The notes under the pieces: generated by a model
What the model was told of the DNA's origin: nothing
Databases searched by the model: none
What the model saw: the letters and a program-made list of their open reading frames with translations, nothing else
Shown: piece after piece, positions 29,330 to 37,915 of the stretch
Numbering within the stretch: the first letter of the stretch is position 1
Layout: the number at the start of each line of letters is the position of its first letter
Made by a program: the position numbers and the translations under genes
Source: an uncultured Bacteroidales bacterium
GTDB lineage: Bacteria; Bacteroidota; Bacteroidia; Bacteroidales; Muribaculaceae
Assembly: GCA_905210435.1 (NCBI GenBank)
Contig: CAJLWO010000024.1
Span: forward strand, 1 to 37,970
DNA length: 37,970 bases
Direction: 5' to 3'

Positions 29330-31288
29330 TTACGATATGGCCTCGTCATCCTCGATTACAAGGTTGTCGATGATAAATGTCTGGCGTTCCGACGTATTCT
29401 TGCCCATATAGAATTCCAGCAATTCGGCCACTCCGTCCTCTTTGCGCAGTGTCACGCGGTCAAGGCGCATGTCGGGGCCGATAAAATCGCGGAATTCCTC
29501 CGGCGAAATTTCACCGAGACCTTTGAATCGGGTGATTTCCGCCTTGTTGCCGAGCTTGTTGATGGCTTCTATCCGTTCGTCGTCGGTGTAGCAGTAATAT
29601 GTCTCATCTTTTTTATCCCCTTTACCTTTGCCCTTGGCGCGGCGCACGGTATCGCGGTTGCGCACGCGGAACAACGGCGTCTGCAATACGTACACATGGC
29701 CTTTCTTCACCAGATCGGGGAAAAATTGCAGGAAGAAAGTCAGCATCAGCAGGCGTATGTGCATTCCGTCGACATCGGCATCGGTAGCGATGATTACATT
29801 GTTGTAGCGCAGTCCGTCGATTCCCTCCTCGATATTGAGTGCCGCCTGAAGCAGGTTGAACTCCTCGTTCTCGTACACTACCTTCTGTGTCAGTCCGTAG
29901 GAATTGAGCGGCTTGCCTCGCAGTGAGAACACGGCCTGCGTCTCCACGTTGCGTATCTTGGTTATCGAGCCGGCGGCCGAGTCACCCTCGGTGATGAAGA
30001 TTGACGACGCTGCTTTCTTCTCCTCGTCGCCCTTAACGTCGTTAAGGTGTACGCGGCAGTCAAGAAGTTTGCGGTTGTGCAGGTTTACCTTCTTGGCGCG
30101 CTCGCGGGCAAGCTTGGTCACACCGGCCATCGCCTTGCGTTCGCGCTCGCTCTCCTGCACCTTCTTGAGTATTATTTCCGCTGTCTCCAGATTTTTGTGG
30201 AGATAATTGTCAAGCTCTTTTTTGACGAAGTCACTGATGAATTTGGCTACCGTCGGACCGTCCGGACCCATGTCGCGCGAACCGAGTTTAGTCTTTGTCT
30301 GCGACTCGAACACCGGTTCCTCCACCTTGATGGCGATGGCGGCAATCATGCCGTTGCGTATGTCGGAATATTCGAAATTGCGGCCGAAATAATCCTTCAG
30401 CGTGCGCGATACCGACTCCTTGAAAGCTGCTAAGTGGGTGCCACCCTGTGTGGTATGCTGTCCGTTGACAAACGAATAATACTCCTCCCCGTACTGGTTG
30501 GCATGGGTGAGGGCAATCTCTATATCCTCCCCTTTGAGATGTATGATGGGGTAGAGGGGTTCTTTGGTCATGTTCTCACGCAGAAGGTCAAGCAGACCGT
30601 TGCGCGAATGGTAGCGCTTGCCGTTGAATATGATTGAAAGTCCGGTGTTGAGGAACGTATAGTTCTTGAACAGCGGCACTATATACTCCTCCCGGTATGC
30701 GTAGTCGCGGAATATGGTGCTGTCGGGGGTGAAGTTCACGTATGTGCCGTTAGGCTCGTCGGTGGCGAACTGTTCCTCCTCCGATACCAGTTTACCCTCG
30801 CAGAACACAGCCTTCCGCGCCTGTCCGTCGCGCACGCTCTTGATGATGAAATCTGACGAAAGTGCGTTGACGGCCTTTATGCCGACACCGTTCAGACCTA
30901 CCGATTTCTTGAAAGCCTTCGAATCATATTTGCCGCCGGTATTCATCTTCGACGCCACTTCGATGAGTTTTCCCAACGGAATGCCACGGCCATAGTCGCG
31001 CACTGTCACGGTTGTCTCAGTCACGTCCACGGTTATCTGCTTGCCGTAGCCCATCATGTATTCGTCGATGGAGTTGTCGAGCACCTCCTTCAGAAGCACG
31101 TATATACCGTCGTCGAAGTTAGACCCGTCGCCGAGTTTGCCGATGTACATGCCCGGGCGCCGCCGTATATGCTCCCTCCAGTCAAGGGTCACAATATTCT
31201 CCTCGGTATACGCCACTTCCTCCTGTGCATTGGCATTCTGCTGCTCGTCATCTCCGAAATTACTGCTGAATATGTCGTCCTGCTCCAT
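29330..31288 (-). CDS. parE: DNA topoisomerase IV subunit B
   Basis: The ATPase subunit that, with ParC, decatenates chromosomes. Its 652 residues show the GHKL ATP site: EVLDNSIDE (68-76), DYGRGIP (98-104) and GLNGVGIKAVNALS (131-144). The transducer domain comes next, and then the TOPRIM domain with EGDSAAGS (434-441) and DADVDGMH (503-510). The sequence SLRGKPLNSYGLT (455-467) and the overall length favour ParE over GyrB. ParC is not in the window. A -7 element TATATTTG lies at 31345-31352. It is the first gene of the parE-coaD-purU-S41 cluster; gaps of 21, 70 and 10 bp suggest one transcript. Confidence 0.93.
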   Translation of the reverse strand: MEQDDIFSSNFGDDEQQNANAQEEVAYTEENIVTLDWREHIRRRPGMYIGKLGDGSNFDDGIYVLLKEVLDNSIDEYMMGYGKQITVDVTETTVTVRDYGRGIPLGKLIEVASKMNTGGKYDSKAFKKSVGLNGVGIKAVNALSSDFIIKSVRDGQARKAVFCEGKLVSEEEQFATDEPNGTYVNFTPDSTIFRDYAYREEYIVPLFKNYTFLNTGLSIIFNGKRYHSRNGLLDLLRENMTKEPLYPIIHLKGEDIEIALTHANQYGEEYYSFVNGQHTTQGGTHLAAFKESVSRTLKDYFGRNFEYSDIRNGMIAAIAIKVEEPVFESQTKTKLGSRDMGPDGPTVAKFISDFVKKELDNYLHKNLETAEIILKKVQESERERKAMAGVTKLARERAKKVNLHNRKLLDCRVHLNDVKGDEEKKAASSIFITEGDSAAGSITKIRNVETQAVFSLRGKPLNSYGLTQKVVYENEEFNLLQAALNIEEGIDGLRYNNVIIATDADVDGMHIRLLMLTFFLQFFPDLVKKGHVYVLQTPLFRVRNRDTVRRAKGKGKGDKKDETYYCYTDDERIEAINKLGNKAEITRFKGLGEISPEEFRDFIGPDMRLDRVTLRKEDGVAELLEFYMGKNTSERQTFIIDNLVIEDDEAIS

Positions 31289-31344
31289 GTGCGATTTTTT
31301 TAATCTTTTTCTGTACGAACGATAATTAAAATAATCCTTTTTTG

Positions 31345-31352
31345 CAAATATA
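31345..31352 (-). promoter_or_regulatory. Bacteroidetes -7 element for parE
   Basis: The minus strand reads TATATTTG, a perfect TAnnTTTG, with start near 31338 and the parE ATG at 31288. No -33 TTTG at the expected spacing. Confidence 0.5.
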
Positions 31353-31426
31353 CGAAAAAATCACAAGGAACGATGTCGAATTTTTACATTTTTCAATCTT
31401 CTAACCCTCATAATAACTATTAGTGG

Positions 31427-31484
31427 AAAAACTATTGGCAGGAATTTACATATTAATTTATGTAAATTCCTGCCAATAGTTTTT
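31427..31484. terminator. 26-bp perfect hairpin with A and U runs
   Basis: 31427-31452 and 31459-31484 are exact reverse complements with a 6-nt loop. The outer pairs are AAAAA/TTTTT, giving a U-run at the 3' side on both strands. On the minus strand it follows the stop codon of the thioredoxin-fold lipoprotein gene by 14 bp. Confidence 0.85.
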
Positions 31485-31498
31485 AGTGTAAAATTTGC

Positions 31499-32593
31499 TT
31501 ACAGATATTTTGCTACGGTTGAGTCGAGTTTTGTTATATCCTCTACGCGTTCGATATGTTCGCCCGAACCGTCGATGACAAATGTGGTCGGGAGCGATGT
31601 CACGTTATAGCGGAGCAACTGCTCGGCGTCCTGACTCGAACAATAAACAGCGGTCCACGGTATGTTCTCGGCCGCCATGCGCCAGCGGTATTCCTCGGGA
31701 TCGCATCCTACCTGATAGATATTGAGGCCGCTGTCATGGTATTTTTTGTATACCTCACCGAGCGCAAGCTGGAATGCGGGTGACTCATCGGCCGTATAAG
31801 CCGTGAAATTGAGGATTAAAACCTTTGATTTATCCCAAAGTGCCGATAGGCTTTGTTCCGTATTGTTGAAATCTTTCAGGTTTACTTCCGGAAAGTAAAT
31901 TTCAAGCGCCTTTATGGGAGTTCCTTGCCCGTAGGTTCTTCTGTTGGATAGCGCGAGAGCTTCAAGCAGCTTGGTGCGTGGGTCGTTCGGCTTGATATTG
32001 ATGTAGGCGTTCGCCACTGCCGATATGATGCCACGGTCAAAAGCTATGGCCGGATTGTACAGATGCTCGTTGCCGATAGTCTTGTTAATCAGATAATAGG
32101 CCGAGATGCCCGACCAGTCGGTCTGTATCAGTTCGGCGAGACGGCGCTTGAGCGCGCTGTCGGCCACGACCTCTTTAGGTGATGCCGAAGCGAGTGCCCG
32201 GGCGATGTCTGCATTGATTTTCTGCATCATTTCAGCCGATTCGGAGCCTGATATAGTGCTCTTTGTGGCCATGTCGGCATAGTCGGCTGCCACAGTTACC
32301 GTTTCGGTGCTGTCGATAGGGAAATAGACCGATCGCGAGTCAACTGTAAGACGGTATATGTCGGGATATTCCGAACGTTTTACGCCGAATTTACACTTGC
32401 CGTCGTTATCAATCTTTACGGAGTCTATGATATGCCAGCGGCCGTTGTCGCTTACTTCAAGCAGTGCGGTTTTGCCGGCGGCTCCGTTGACAGTGGCTTC
32501 AACGTGCCATTTGTCATTTGATGAGCATGACGATGTCATGAGCGCCACGCAGCATGCGAGCATTGCGACGCAAAACGATAAGGTGCGGTTCAT
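31499..32593 (-). CDS. Thioredoxin-fold lipoprotein (DUF4369/TlpA-like), redox motif missing
   Basis: About 364 residues from the ATG at 32593; upstream codons overlap the HIT gene end and are unlikely to be used. The signal sequence ends in a lipobox (LMTSSC, Cys23), so it is a lipoprotein. The N-terminal ~110 residues resemble DUF4369 (HVEATVNGAAGKTALLEV..DSVKIDNDGKCKFG). A helical middle follows, then a C-terminal thioredoxin/AhpC-like domain (~250-360). The strand LILNFTAYTADESPAF is where related proteins carry WCxxC, but no cysteine is present. The cis-Pro segment SLPTTFVID is kept. It is therefore unlikely to be a thiol oxidoreductase and may act as a binding or chaperone protein. It is the last gene of the greA-HIT cluster. 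Confidence 0.82.
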   Translation of the reverse strand: MNRTLSFCVAMLACCVALMTSSCSSNDKWHVEATVNGAAGKTALLEVSDNGRWHIIDSVKIDNDGKCKFGVKRSEYPDIYRLTVDSRSVYFPIDSTETVTVAADYADMATKSTISGSESAEMMQKINADIARALASASPKEVVADSALKRRLAELIQTDWSGISAYYLINKTIGNEHLYNPAIAFDRGIISAVANAYINIKPNDPRTKLLEALALSNRRTYGQGTPIKALEIYFPEVNLKDFNNTEQSLSALWDKSKVLILNFTAYTADESPAFQLALGEVYKKYHDSGLNIYQVGCDPEEYRWRMAAENIPWTAVYCSSQDAEQLLRYNVTSLPTTFVIDGSGEHIERVEDITKLDSTVAKYL

Positions 32594-32618
32594 CGGTAAT
32601 CTGTTAATGCTGATGCGG

Positions 32619-33020
32619 TTAGGCTTCTTTTGCATACTCGGTGGCTATTGCCTCGGCGATTGATTTCATCTCCGCCTCAGGGAGAGTGGTCTTTTTGGTG
32701 AAATCGAGGTCGCCCTCTTTGCTCATAGGCACGAGGTGGATATGGGCGTGCGGCACCTCAAGTCCGATTACGGCTACTCCCACTTTACGGCAAGGAACGG
32801 CGCGGCGCAGGGCGCGGGCTACTTTCTTGGCGAAGAGTTGCAGACCGGCATATTCATCATCTTCGATGTCAAATATATAGTCGGTCTCTTTCTTGGGAAT
32901 TACGAGTACATGACCCGGCTGTACGGGATTGATGTCGAGAAAGGCGAAATAGCGGTCGGTTTCGGCCACTTTGTATGAAGGAATCTCGCCGGCGGCTATG
33001 CGTGAAAACAGTGTTGCCAT
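32619..33020 (-). CDS. HIT family hydrolase (Hint/HinT-like)
   Basis: A 133-residue histidine-triad protein, starting at 33020 (MATLFSRIAAGEIPSYKV); the frame's earlier ATG at 33065 would overlap greA. It has FLDINPVQPGHVLVIPKKE (28-45) and the triad HAHIHLVP (His91, His93, His95), whose last histidine region carries out nucleoside phosphoramidate or nucleotidyl hydrolysis. The typical family length is ~115-140. It sits 19 bp after greA and 25 bp before the lipoprotein gene, an operon-like spacing. The physiological substrate is not known from sequence. Confidence 0.93.
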   Translation of the reverse strand: MATLFSRIAAGEIPSYKVAETDRYFAFLDINPVQPGHVLVIPKKETDYIFDIEDDEYAGLQLFAKKVARALRRAVPCRKVGVAVIGLEVPHAHIHLVPMSKEGDLDFTKKTTLPEAEMKSIAEAIATEYAKEA

Positions 33021-33039
33021 TGTCGTGATGATTGTCGTG

Positions 33040-33510
33040 TTAGAAGCTGATTTCGATGATTTCAAATTTCATGAGTCCGGAGGGAACCTTGATTTCCACG
33101 ATGTCACCGAGCTTGTGTCCGAGAAGGCCTTGTGCCACAGGGGTTGAAGTGGCGATTTTCTTCTCTTTCATGTTTGCCTCGCTGTCGGCCACGATTGTAT
33201 ATTCCACGGTCATGCCGTTGGTGAGGTTCTTGATTTTTACCTTGTTCATGATCTGAACCTCGTTGGTGTTCAGCTTGCTTTCGTCGATGATGCGTGCGTT
33301 TGCCACAAGATCCTTGAGCTTTGCGATCTGCATCTCAAGCATTCCCTGAGCCTCTTTTGCCGCGTCATATTCGGCGTTTTCTGAAAGGTCGCCTTTGTCG
33401 CGGGCTTCCGCGATGGCGCGAGATATTTCGGGGCGTTTTACCGATTCGAGGTAAGCTATTTCCTCCATCTTTTTCTTATACCCCTCTTTAGTCATGAATG
33501 TGATTGCCAT
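33040..33510 (-). CDS. greA: Transcription elongation factor GreA
   Basis: Rescues backtracked RNA polymerase by stimulating transcript cleavage. The 156-residue protein has the N-terminal coiled coil with the acidic tip at Asp41 and Glu44 (ARDKGDLSENAEYDAAKEAQ). The C-terminal FKBP-like domain has TPVAQGLLGHKLGDIVEIKVPSG. It starts a cluster with a HIT hydrolase and a lipoprotein. The best promoter lies about 260 nt upstream, so the message has a long leader with hairpins. Confidence 0.96.
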   Translation of the reverse strand: MAITFMTKEGYKKKMEEIAYLESVKRPEISRAIAEARDKGDLSENAEYDAAKEAQGMLEMQIAKLKDLVANARIIDESKLNTNEVQIMNKVKIKNLTNGMTVEYTIVADSEANMKEKKIATSTPVAQGLLGHKLGDIVEIKVPSGLMKFEIIEISF

Positions 33511-33648
33511 AATTTACGATCTTGAAATTTTTTTATGGGTTATTTTTCAGGTTTTCAATTTTTTTGCCGGGACTGGCCGGCAGCTTGGATGATCTCCTCG
33601 TGTAGTATTTCCGGGTCAGATGAAGCCCCGGATTTTTTTGATTTATTC

Positions 33649-33690
33649 AAAAAATAATAGCATCTCAACCGGATATGTCCGATATGAGAT
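33649..33690 (-). terminator. Terminator-like hairpin inside the greA leader
   Basis: On the minus strand a broken stem (6 bp + 4 bp) is followed by UAUUAUUUUUUG. It lies about 80-120 nt after the predicted start and about 140 nt before the greA ATG. It could be an attenuator, or the end of a separate small RNA. Confidence 0.45.
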
Positions 33691-33773
33691 ACTTGAAAAT
33701 CGGAATAATAAAATAGTGAAAATTGAGAGCGTGGCATCGCTATGGCGTCACGCTCCCGTTATTCTTTTCGTTG

Positions 33774-33804
33774 CAAAGGTAATATATCTTTTTGACAAGA
33801 CAAA
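33774..33804 (-). promoter_or_regulatory. Bacteroidetes promoter upstream of greA
   Basis: On the minus strand TTTG at 33804-33801, a 19-nt spacer and TACCTTTG at 33781-33774. Both boxes are perfect. Predicted start near 33767. Confidence 0.7.
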
Positions 33805-33865
33805 ATTTATTATCAGTAATTTTTATATAATCTGTTTAATGCAAATGATTAATGAAATGAATATG

Positions 33866-34777
33866 TTACAGAATATGAAGCCACTTTAAAACCCTGGCAG
33901 CTCCGGGAAGTCCGCTCCGAGTATGCAGATATGCCCATTTCGCGCTCTTCGTAATGTCTGGAAAGGTGGATATCAATTGCTCCCCTGTCCTGCCTCCGTT
34001 GCGGTCGGTCAGGCCGCACTCGATTGCCAGCTTAGTCATGCACCATAATCTTGCTTTGTGTGCGCCAATCGTCTTTGCAAGCGTCCTTTCGATAAGCTGT
34101 AAAGCGTTTAATGACATTTCAGGCTTGCCGGCAGCTGAGTTGGTTATGGATGTGTCGCTGTTTATGACTTTTATGCCGCTCAGGCCAATATTTATTATGC
34201 GCGGATTTAGTGCAAGTATACGTGCTCCTAATTCGATATCATCCCAATATCTGACGTTTTCATCCCAAGCTCCGGCACTTCTGAATAATTCTGTCCGCGC
34301 CGCCCACCGTTGGGTTGCCATGCCACCATGAAAAAGATTGTCATAATCTTCTTGGCCCTTATGCAAAAATGGTAATATTTTACTTTTATTTCCGCTGATT
34401 TCCTCTACGTCCCAGCCGATGACATCTGTCTCGTTGATGTATTTGACGACATTTTCCGCATGGGTAGGTGGCATAATATCGTCTGAATCAAAAAACATAG
34501 TCCATGGCTCTTTGACTGCGGACAGCCCCGTATTCCTTGCTGCGGCCGCCCCATGAACGGGACATTGCAGTATGTCGACAATGAAATCGTCGGTTTGTAT
34601 GGAGTTTTTCCAATTCTGCAAGACATTATACGTCAAATCGGTTGACGCATTGTCTACCAAAATCACATGCAATGGCCTGAGTGTCTGTGCGGCAAGCGAA
34701 GCGAGGGTGCGTTTTACGATTTCCGCGCGATTGAACACCGGAATCACTATGGCCAGAATTGCATCCTGTTTCTTCAT
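33866..34777 (-). CDS. Glycosyltransferase family 2 (GT-A fold)
   Basis: A 303-residue glycosyltransferase. It opens with the GT2 nucleotide-binding strand AIVIPVFNRAEIVKRTLASL (9-28), then ILVDNASTD (39-47), ARNTGL, and the metal-binding DxD-type motif FDSDD (~95-99). RYWDDIELGARI (~176-187) fits the catalytic ED/DE region. There is no membrane segment, so it is cytoplasmic or peripheral, acting on lipid- or protein-linked glycans. It follows the acyl-CoA synthetase gene by 35 bp on the same strand. The 13.1-17.9 kb polysaccharide operon has no glycosyltransferase of its own, so this enzyme or the GT4 at 21.9 kb could serve it, but nothing links them directly. Confidence 0.92.
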   Translation of the reverse strand: MKKQDAILAIVIPVFNRAEIVKRTLASLAAQTLRPLHVILVDNASTDLTYNVLQNWKNSIQTDDFIVDILQCPVHGAAAARNTGLSAVKEPWTMFFDSDDIMPPTHAENVVKYINETDVIGWDVEEISGNKSKILPFLHKGQEDYDNLFHGGMATQRWAARTELFRSAGAWDENVRYWDDIELGARILALNPRIINIGLSGIKVINSDTSITNSAAGKPEMSLNALQLIERTLAKTIGAHKARLWCMTKLAIECGLTDRNGGRTGEQLISTFPDITKSAKWAYLHTRSGLPGAARVLKWLHIL

Positions 34778-34812
34778 GCTGCATGCGGGGCTGATATGGC
34801 CAGCTGGCCGGG

Positions 34813-36615
34813 TTACACATACATCGCTTCGATTTCGCGCGAGTAGCGGCGGTTGATTATCGAGCGGCGTATCTTCAAGGTGTTGGTGAGCTCGCCCGAT
34901 TCCATGGTAAAGGCGTTGGGGAGCAGGGTGAACTTCTTGATTTTTTCAAATCCGGCGAAACCGTTTTGCAGTTTTTCTATGCGTTCCTCGATCATGCGGC
35001 GTATGTCGGCGTTCTTTACAAGTTCCTCTATTGACTTGTAGGATATTTTTTTACGTTGCGCATACTCTTTAAGCGCCTCGAACGCCGGGATTATGATGGC
35101 GGTAACGTATTTGCGCCTGTCGCCTATCACCGCTACCTGGTCGATGTATTTATCTTCGCCGAGCCGGCTTTCAATGGCCTGCGGGGCTATGTACTTGCCG
35201 TTAGAGGTCTTGAAAAGGTCTTTTATTCGGTCGGTCAGCACTATGGCTCCGTCGGCCGTAATATATCCGGCATCGCCCGTGCGGAACCATCCGTCGGCGG
35301 TAAAAGCCTCGGCCGTGGCCTCAGGCTTGTTGTGGTAGCCGCGCATCACTGTAGGAGCCTTGACGAGTATCTCGTTTTCGTCGCCTATACGCACCTCGAT
35401 GCCGGGGAGCACTGTGCCGATGGTGCCGATCTCATATCCCGTCTGCGGGAAGCAGCTCACTGTGGCTGTGGTCTCCGACAGTCCGTATCCTATCAGTATG
35501 TTTATGCCGCAGGCATGCAGGAATTCGGTGATGTTGGCCGAGAGGGGAGCGCCGGCGGTAGGGAATATATTGCCGTTTTCCACTCCGATGACACGCTGCA
35601 GCGGCTTGAATACCTGATGGTTGAAAAACTTATACTGCAATTCCGTCCACCACGGGGCCTTGAGCCCGAGGCGCGCGTAGTTGAGGTTGCGGCGGCGTCC
35701 CACCTTGATGGCACGGTTGAATACCCACTTCCTGAATCCTTTGGTCTGCGACAGCTTTTCGTCGATTGCGGTATATACCTTTTCCCAGAATCGGGGTACG
35801 CTGCACATGCACGACGGACGCACCTCCTTGATGGCGCGCTGTATGATGTGCGGGTCGGGGTTGATGTTGACAAGAATGCCGCAGTACAGGCAGAAATATG
35901 TCCATGCCTTCTCGAATATATGGCTGAGCGGGAGGAAGGACAGCGATGTGTCGCGGTCGGAAAGCATCGTAAGCCGTTCGATATGTATCTTGATGGCGGC
36001 GTCAAACGCGCTGTGTGGCAGTATGGCGCCTTTAGGCTCGCCCGTGGTGCCTGAGGTGTAAATCAGTGTTGCCACATCGTCGGGACGCGCCGCAGCCGTG
36101 CGGCGTGCCACTTCGTCGCGGCACATCTGCGAGGCATGCCGTCCGAGGTCGAGCAGCTGGGCGAATGTCATTGTCGTGTCGTCATCATTGTCCCTGCTGA
36201 CCTTCTCCACTGTGACTATCTGCCGCAGTCTGCCGCATGATTTCGCTACTTTGCGCGCTATGTCGTATTGCTGCTGGTCGCCGACAAGGAGTAAGGATAT
36301 GCCGGCGTCGCATACTATATATTCCACCTGCTCCTTGCTGCTTGTCGAGTATATCGACACCGGTATGGCGCGGTTGGCGTAGGCGGCGAGGTCTGTCTCG
36401 ATGATTTCCACGCGGTTGTTGGAAAATATGCCTATGTGTTCCTGTTCACTTATTCCGAGGGTCTCGAGCGCTGCGGCAGCATCATTTACATGCTGATGGA
36501 GCACTTGCCATGTAGTTGGCAGCCAAGTATGGTCGGCAACGCGTTGCGTCATCGCCACGCGGTCGCTGTATTTCTCATTCCCCCGTGCTGCTAATGAGGT
36601 AAGTATATTGGTCAT
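34813..36615 (-). CDS. Long-chain acyl-CoA synthetase (AMP-binding)
   Basis: Activates long-chain fatty acids to acyl-CoA through an acyl-adenylate. The 600-residue protein is the usual Bacteroidetes length. Motifs are the P-loop YTSGTTGEPKG (186-196), LPLSHIFEKAW (228-238), GYGLSETTA (376-384), WFRTGDAGYI (443-452) and DRIKDLFKTSNGKYIAP (462-478), plus the C-terminal GELTNTLKIRR with the catalytic lysine. There is no signal peptide. A TAACTTTG promoter element lies upstream at 36643-36650. It is divergent from the ArgE-like gene and 35 bp upstream of the GT2 gene. Confidence 0.94.
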   Translation of the reverse strand: MTNILTSLAARGNEKYSDRVAMTQRVADHTWLPTTWQVLHQHVNDAAAALETLGISEQEHIGIFSNNRVEIIETDLAAYANRAIPVSIYSTSSKEQVEYIVCDAGISLLLVGDQQQYDIARKVAKSCGRLRQIVTVEKVSRDNDDDTTMTFAQLLDLGRHASQMCRDEVARRTAAARPDDVATLIYTSGTTGEPKGAILPHSAFDAAIKIHIERLTMLSDRDTSLSFLPLSHIFEKAWTYFCLYCGILVNINPDPHIIQRAIKEVRPSCMCSVPRFWEKVYTAIDEKLSQTKGFRKWVFNRAIKVGRRRNLNYARLGLKAPWWTELQYKFFNHQVFKPLQRVIGVENGNIFPTAGAPLSANITEFLHACGINILIGYGLSETTATVSCFPQTGYEIGTIGTVLPGIEVRIGDENEILVKAPTVMRGYHNKPEATAEAFTADGWFRTGDAGYITADGAIVLTDRIKDLFKTSNGKYIAPQAIESRLGEDKYIDQVAVIGDRRKYVTAIIIPAFEALKEYAQRKKISYKSIEELVKNADIRRMIEERIEKLQNGFAGFEKIKKFTLLPNAFTMESGELTNTLKIRRSIINRRYSREIEAMYV

Positions 36616-36642
36616 ATTGAAACTTCAAGTCAATTTTGTCGC

Positions 36643-36650
36643 CAAAGTTA
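36643..36650 (-). promoter_or_regulatory. Bacteroidetes -7 element for the acyl-CoA synthetase gene
   Basis: The minus strand reads TAACTTTG, matching TAnnTTTG, with start near 36636, about 21 nt before the ATG. The -33 box is poor. Confidence 0.5.
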
Positions 36651-36818
36651 ATTACATTATTCTATATATTAACGAATATTCATGCAATTTTGACGGGCAG
36701 TTAACATTCGTTAGCATATTTAGCCATCTTACGCGTTGCAAATTGCACACATGTATATGCAGGTGTGCAACCGATTGCATTGATATTTCCATTACTCGTG
36801 TCATTACTGAATTTTTAT

Positions 36819-36826
36819 TATCTTTG
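36819..36826 (+). promoter_or_regulatory. Bacteroidetes -7 element for the ArgE-like gene
   Basis: TATCTTTG matches TAnnTTTG and is identical to the -7 boxes of the GT4 and higBA promoters. Start near 36833, about 20 nt before the ATG at 36854. No clear -33 box. Confidence 0.5.
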
Positions 36827-36853
36827 CCGGCACTAATACAGAAAATATTGATT

Positions 36854-37915
36854 ATGATTGACGAAATATATTACAAGGCGGTCGACCTGCTCAAAGAGAT
36901 GATTTCGACCCCTTCGGTATCGCACGACGAGGCTGCGGCAGCCGATATTGTGACCCGTTTCCTTGATGAAGAGGGCTTTGACGTGAAGCGCTTCGGCAAC
37001 AATATCTGCGTCGAGGCCGGCGAACGTGACGCCTCGCTCCCGACTCTTCTGCTCAACTCGCACATCGATACGGTACGTGCGGTCGAAGGCTGGGTGCGCG
37101 ACCCGTTCACTCCCGTTGAGGAGGAGGGGCGGCTCTACGGTCTGGGCAGCAACGATGCAGGGGCGTCAGTGGTCTCGCTTATCGCCGCATTCATCATGCT
37201 GTCGAAGTCCCGTCAGCCGTATAACCTTGTGCTGCTCCTGTCGTGTGAGGAGGAAATAAGCGGCAAAGGGGGCCTGTCGTCAGTGACCGACAAAATCGGA
37301 AAGATTGATTTTGCCGTAGTGGGCGAACCTACCGGCATGCGTCCCGCCATTGCGGAAAAAGGATTGATGGTGCTCGACGGCGAGGTGTACGGCGAAGCCG
37401 GCCATGCCGCACGCAACGAAGGTATCAACGCCATATATAAGGCGATGGAGGTAGTCGATACATTGCGCGGCCTGCGTTTCGAGAAGGAATCGACGATGCT
37501 CGGACCGGTCAAAATATCAGTGACCCAGATAAATGCCGGGACGCAGCACAATGTGGTGCCCGACCTGTGTTCGCTCGTGGTCGATGTGCGCACTACCGAT
37601 GCCTACAGCAATGCCGAGACACTCGAACTGATACGTGCAGCCGTCCCCCAATGCAAACTTACTCCCCGCTCCACACGTCTTAACCCGTCGGGGATATCCG
37701 TCAGCCATCCACTCGTACAACGCGCGCAAATGCTTGGCCTCGAACCGTTCGGCTCCCCCACGCTTTCCGACCAGGCACTGATGTCGTGGCCTTCGCTCAA
37801 AATGGGACCCGGCGACTCCGCCCGCTCCCACACAGCCGATGAATACATCTGCCTCGACGAAATCCGTCAGGCCATCGAATATTACATCCGTCTCCTTGAC
37901 GGCCTCACGCTGTAA
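36854..37915 (+). CDS. M20 family deacylase, ArgE-type (N-acyl-ornithine deacylase)
   Basis: A 353-residue zinc amidohydrolase, starting at 36854 (MIDEIYYKAVDLLKEM). The frame is open further upstream to 36608, but that part runs through the promoter. Metal ligands and base can be placed at His70 and Asp72 (NSHIDTV), Asp101 (GSNDAG), Glu133/Glu134 (SCEEEISG), Glu158 (VGEPTG) and His326 (ARSHTADE). The ARNEGINAIYKA stretch belongs to the dimerisation domain. It is likely to release ornithine in arginine synthesis. In Bacteroides this pathway runs on N-succinyl intermediates, so the substrate here may be N-succinylornithine. No other arg genes lie in the window, so the pathway role rests on family resemblance. 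Confidence 0.88.
   Translation: MIDEIYYKAVDLLKEMISTPSVSHDEAAAADIVTRFLDEEGFDVKRFGNNICVEAGERDASLPTLLLNSHIDTVRAVEGWVRDPFTPVEEEGRLYGLGSNDAGASVVSLIAAFIMLSKSRQPYNLVLLLSCEEEISGKGGLSSVTDKIGKIDFAVVGEPTGMRPAIAEKGLMVLDGEVYGEAGHAARNEGINAIYKAMEVVDTLRGLRFEKESTMLGPVKISVTQINAGTQHNVVPDLCSLVVDVRTTDAYSNAETLELIRAAVPQCKLTPRSTRLNPSGISVSHPLVQRAQMLGLEPFGSPTLSDQALMSWPSLKMGPGDSARSHTADEYICLDEIRQAIEYYIRLLDGLTL

Larger units (their letters stand above)
33511..33865. other. greA leader region with several hairpins
   Basis: No gene seen. On the minus strand, starting near 33767, there is a 7-bp hairpin GAGCGTG/CACGCTC (33727-33755). A second hairpin follows with stems ATCTCA/TGAGAT and CGGA/TCCG (33662-33690) and then six U (33654-33649). 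A third CCGGG/CCCGG stem lies near 33611-33631. The GT2 gene ends at 33866, beyond the promoter. Confidence 0.5.

Noticed and set aside
33555..33737. 60-codon minus-strand frame in the greA leader
   Set aside because: The frame crosses the terminator-like hairpin and its U-run and has no family resemblance.
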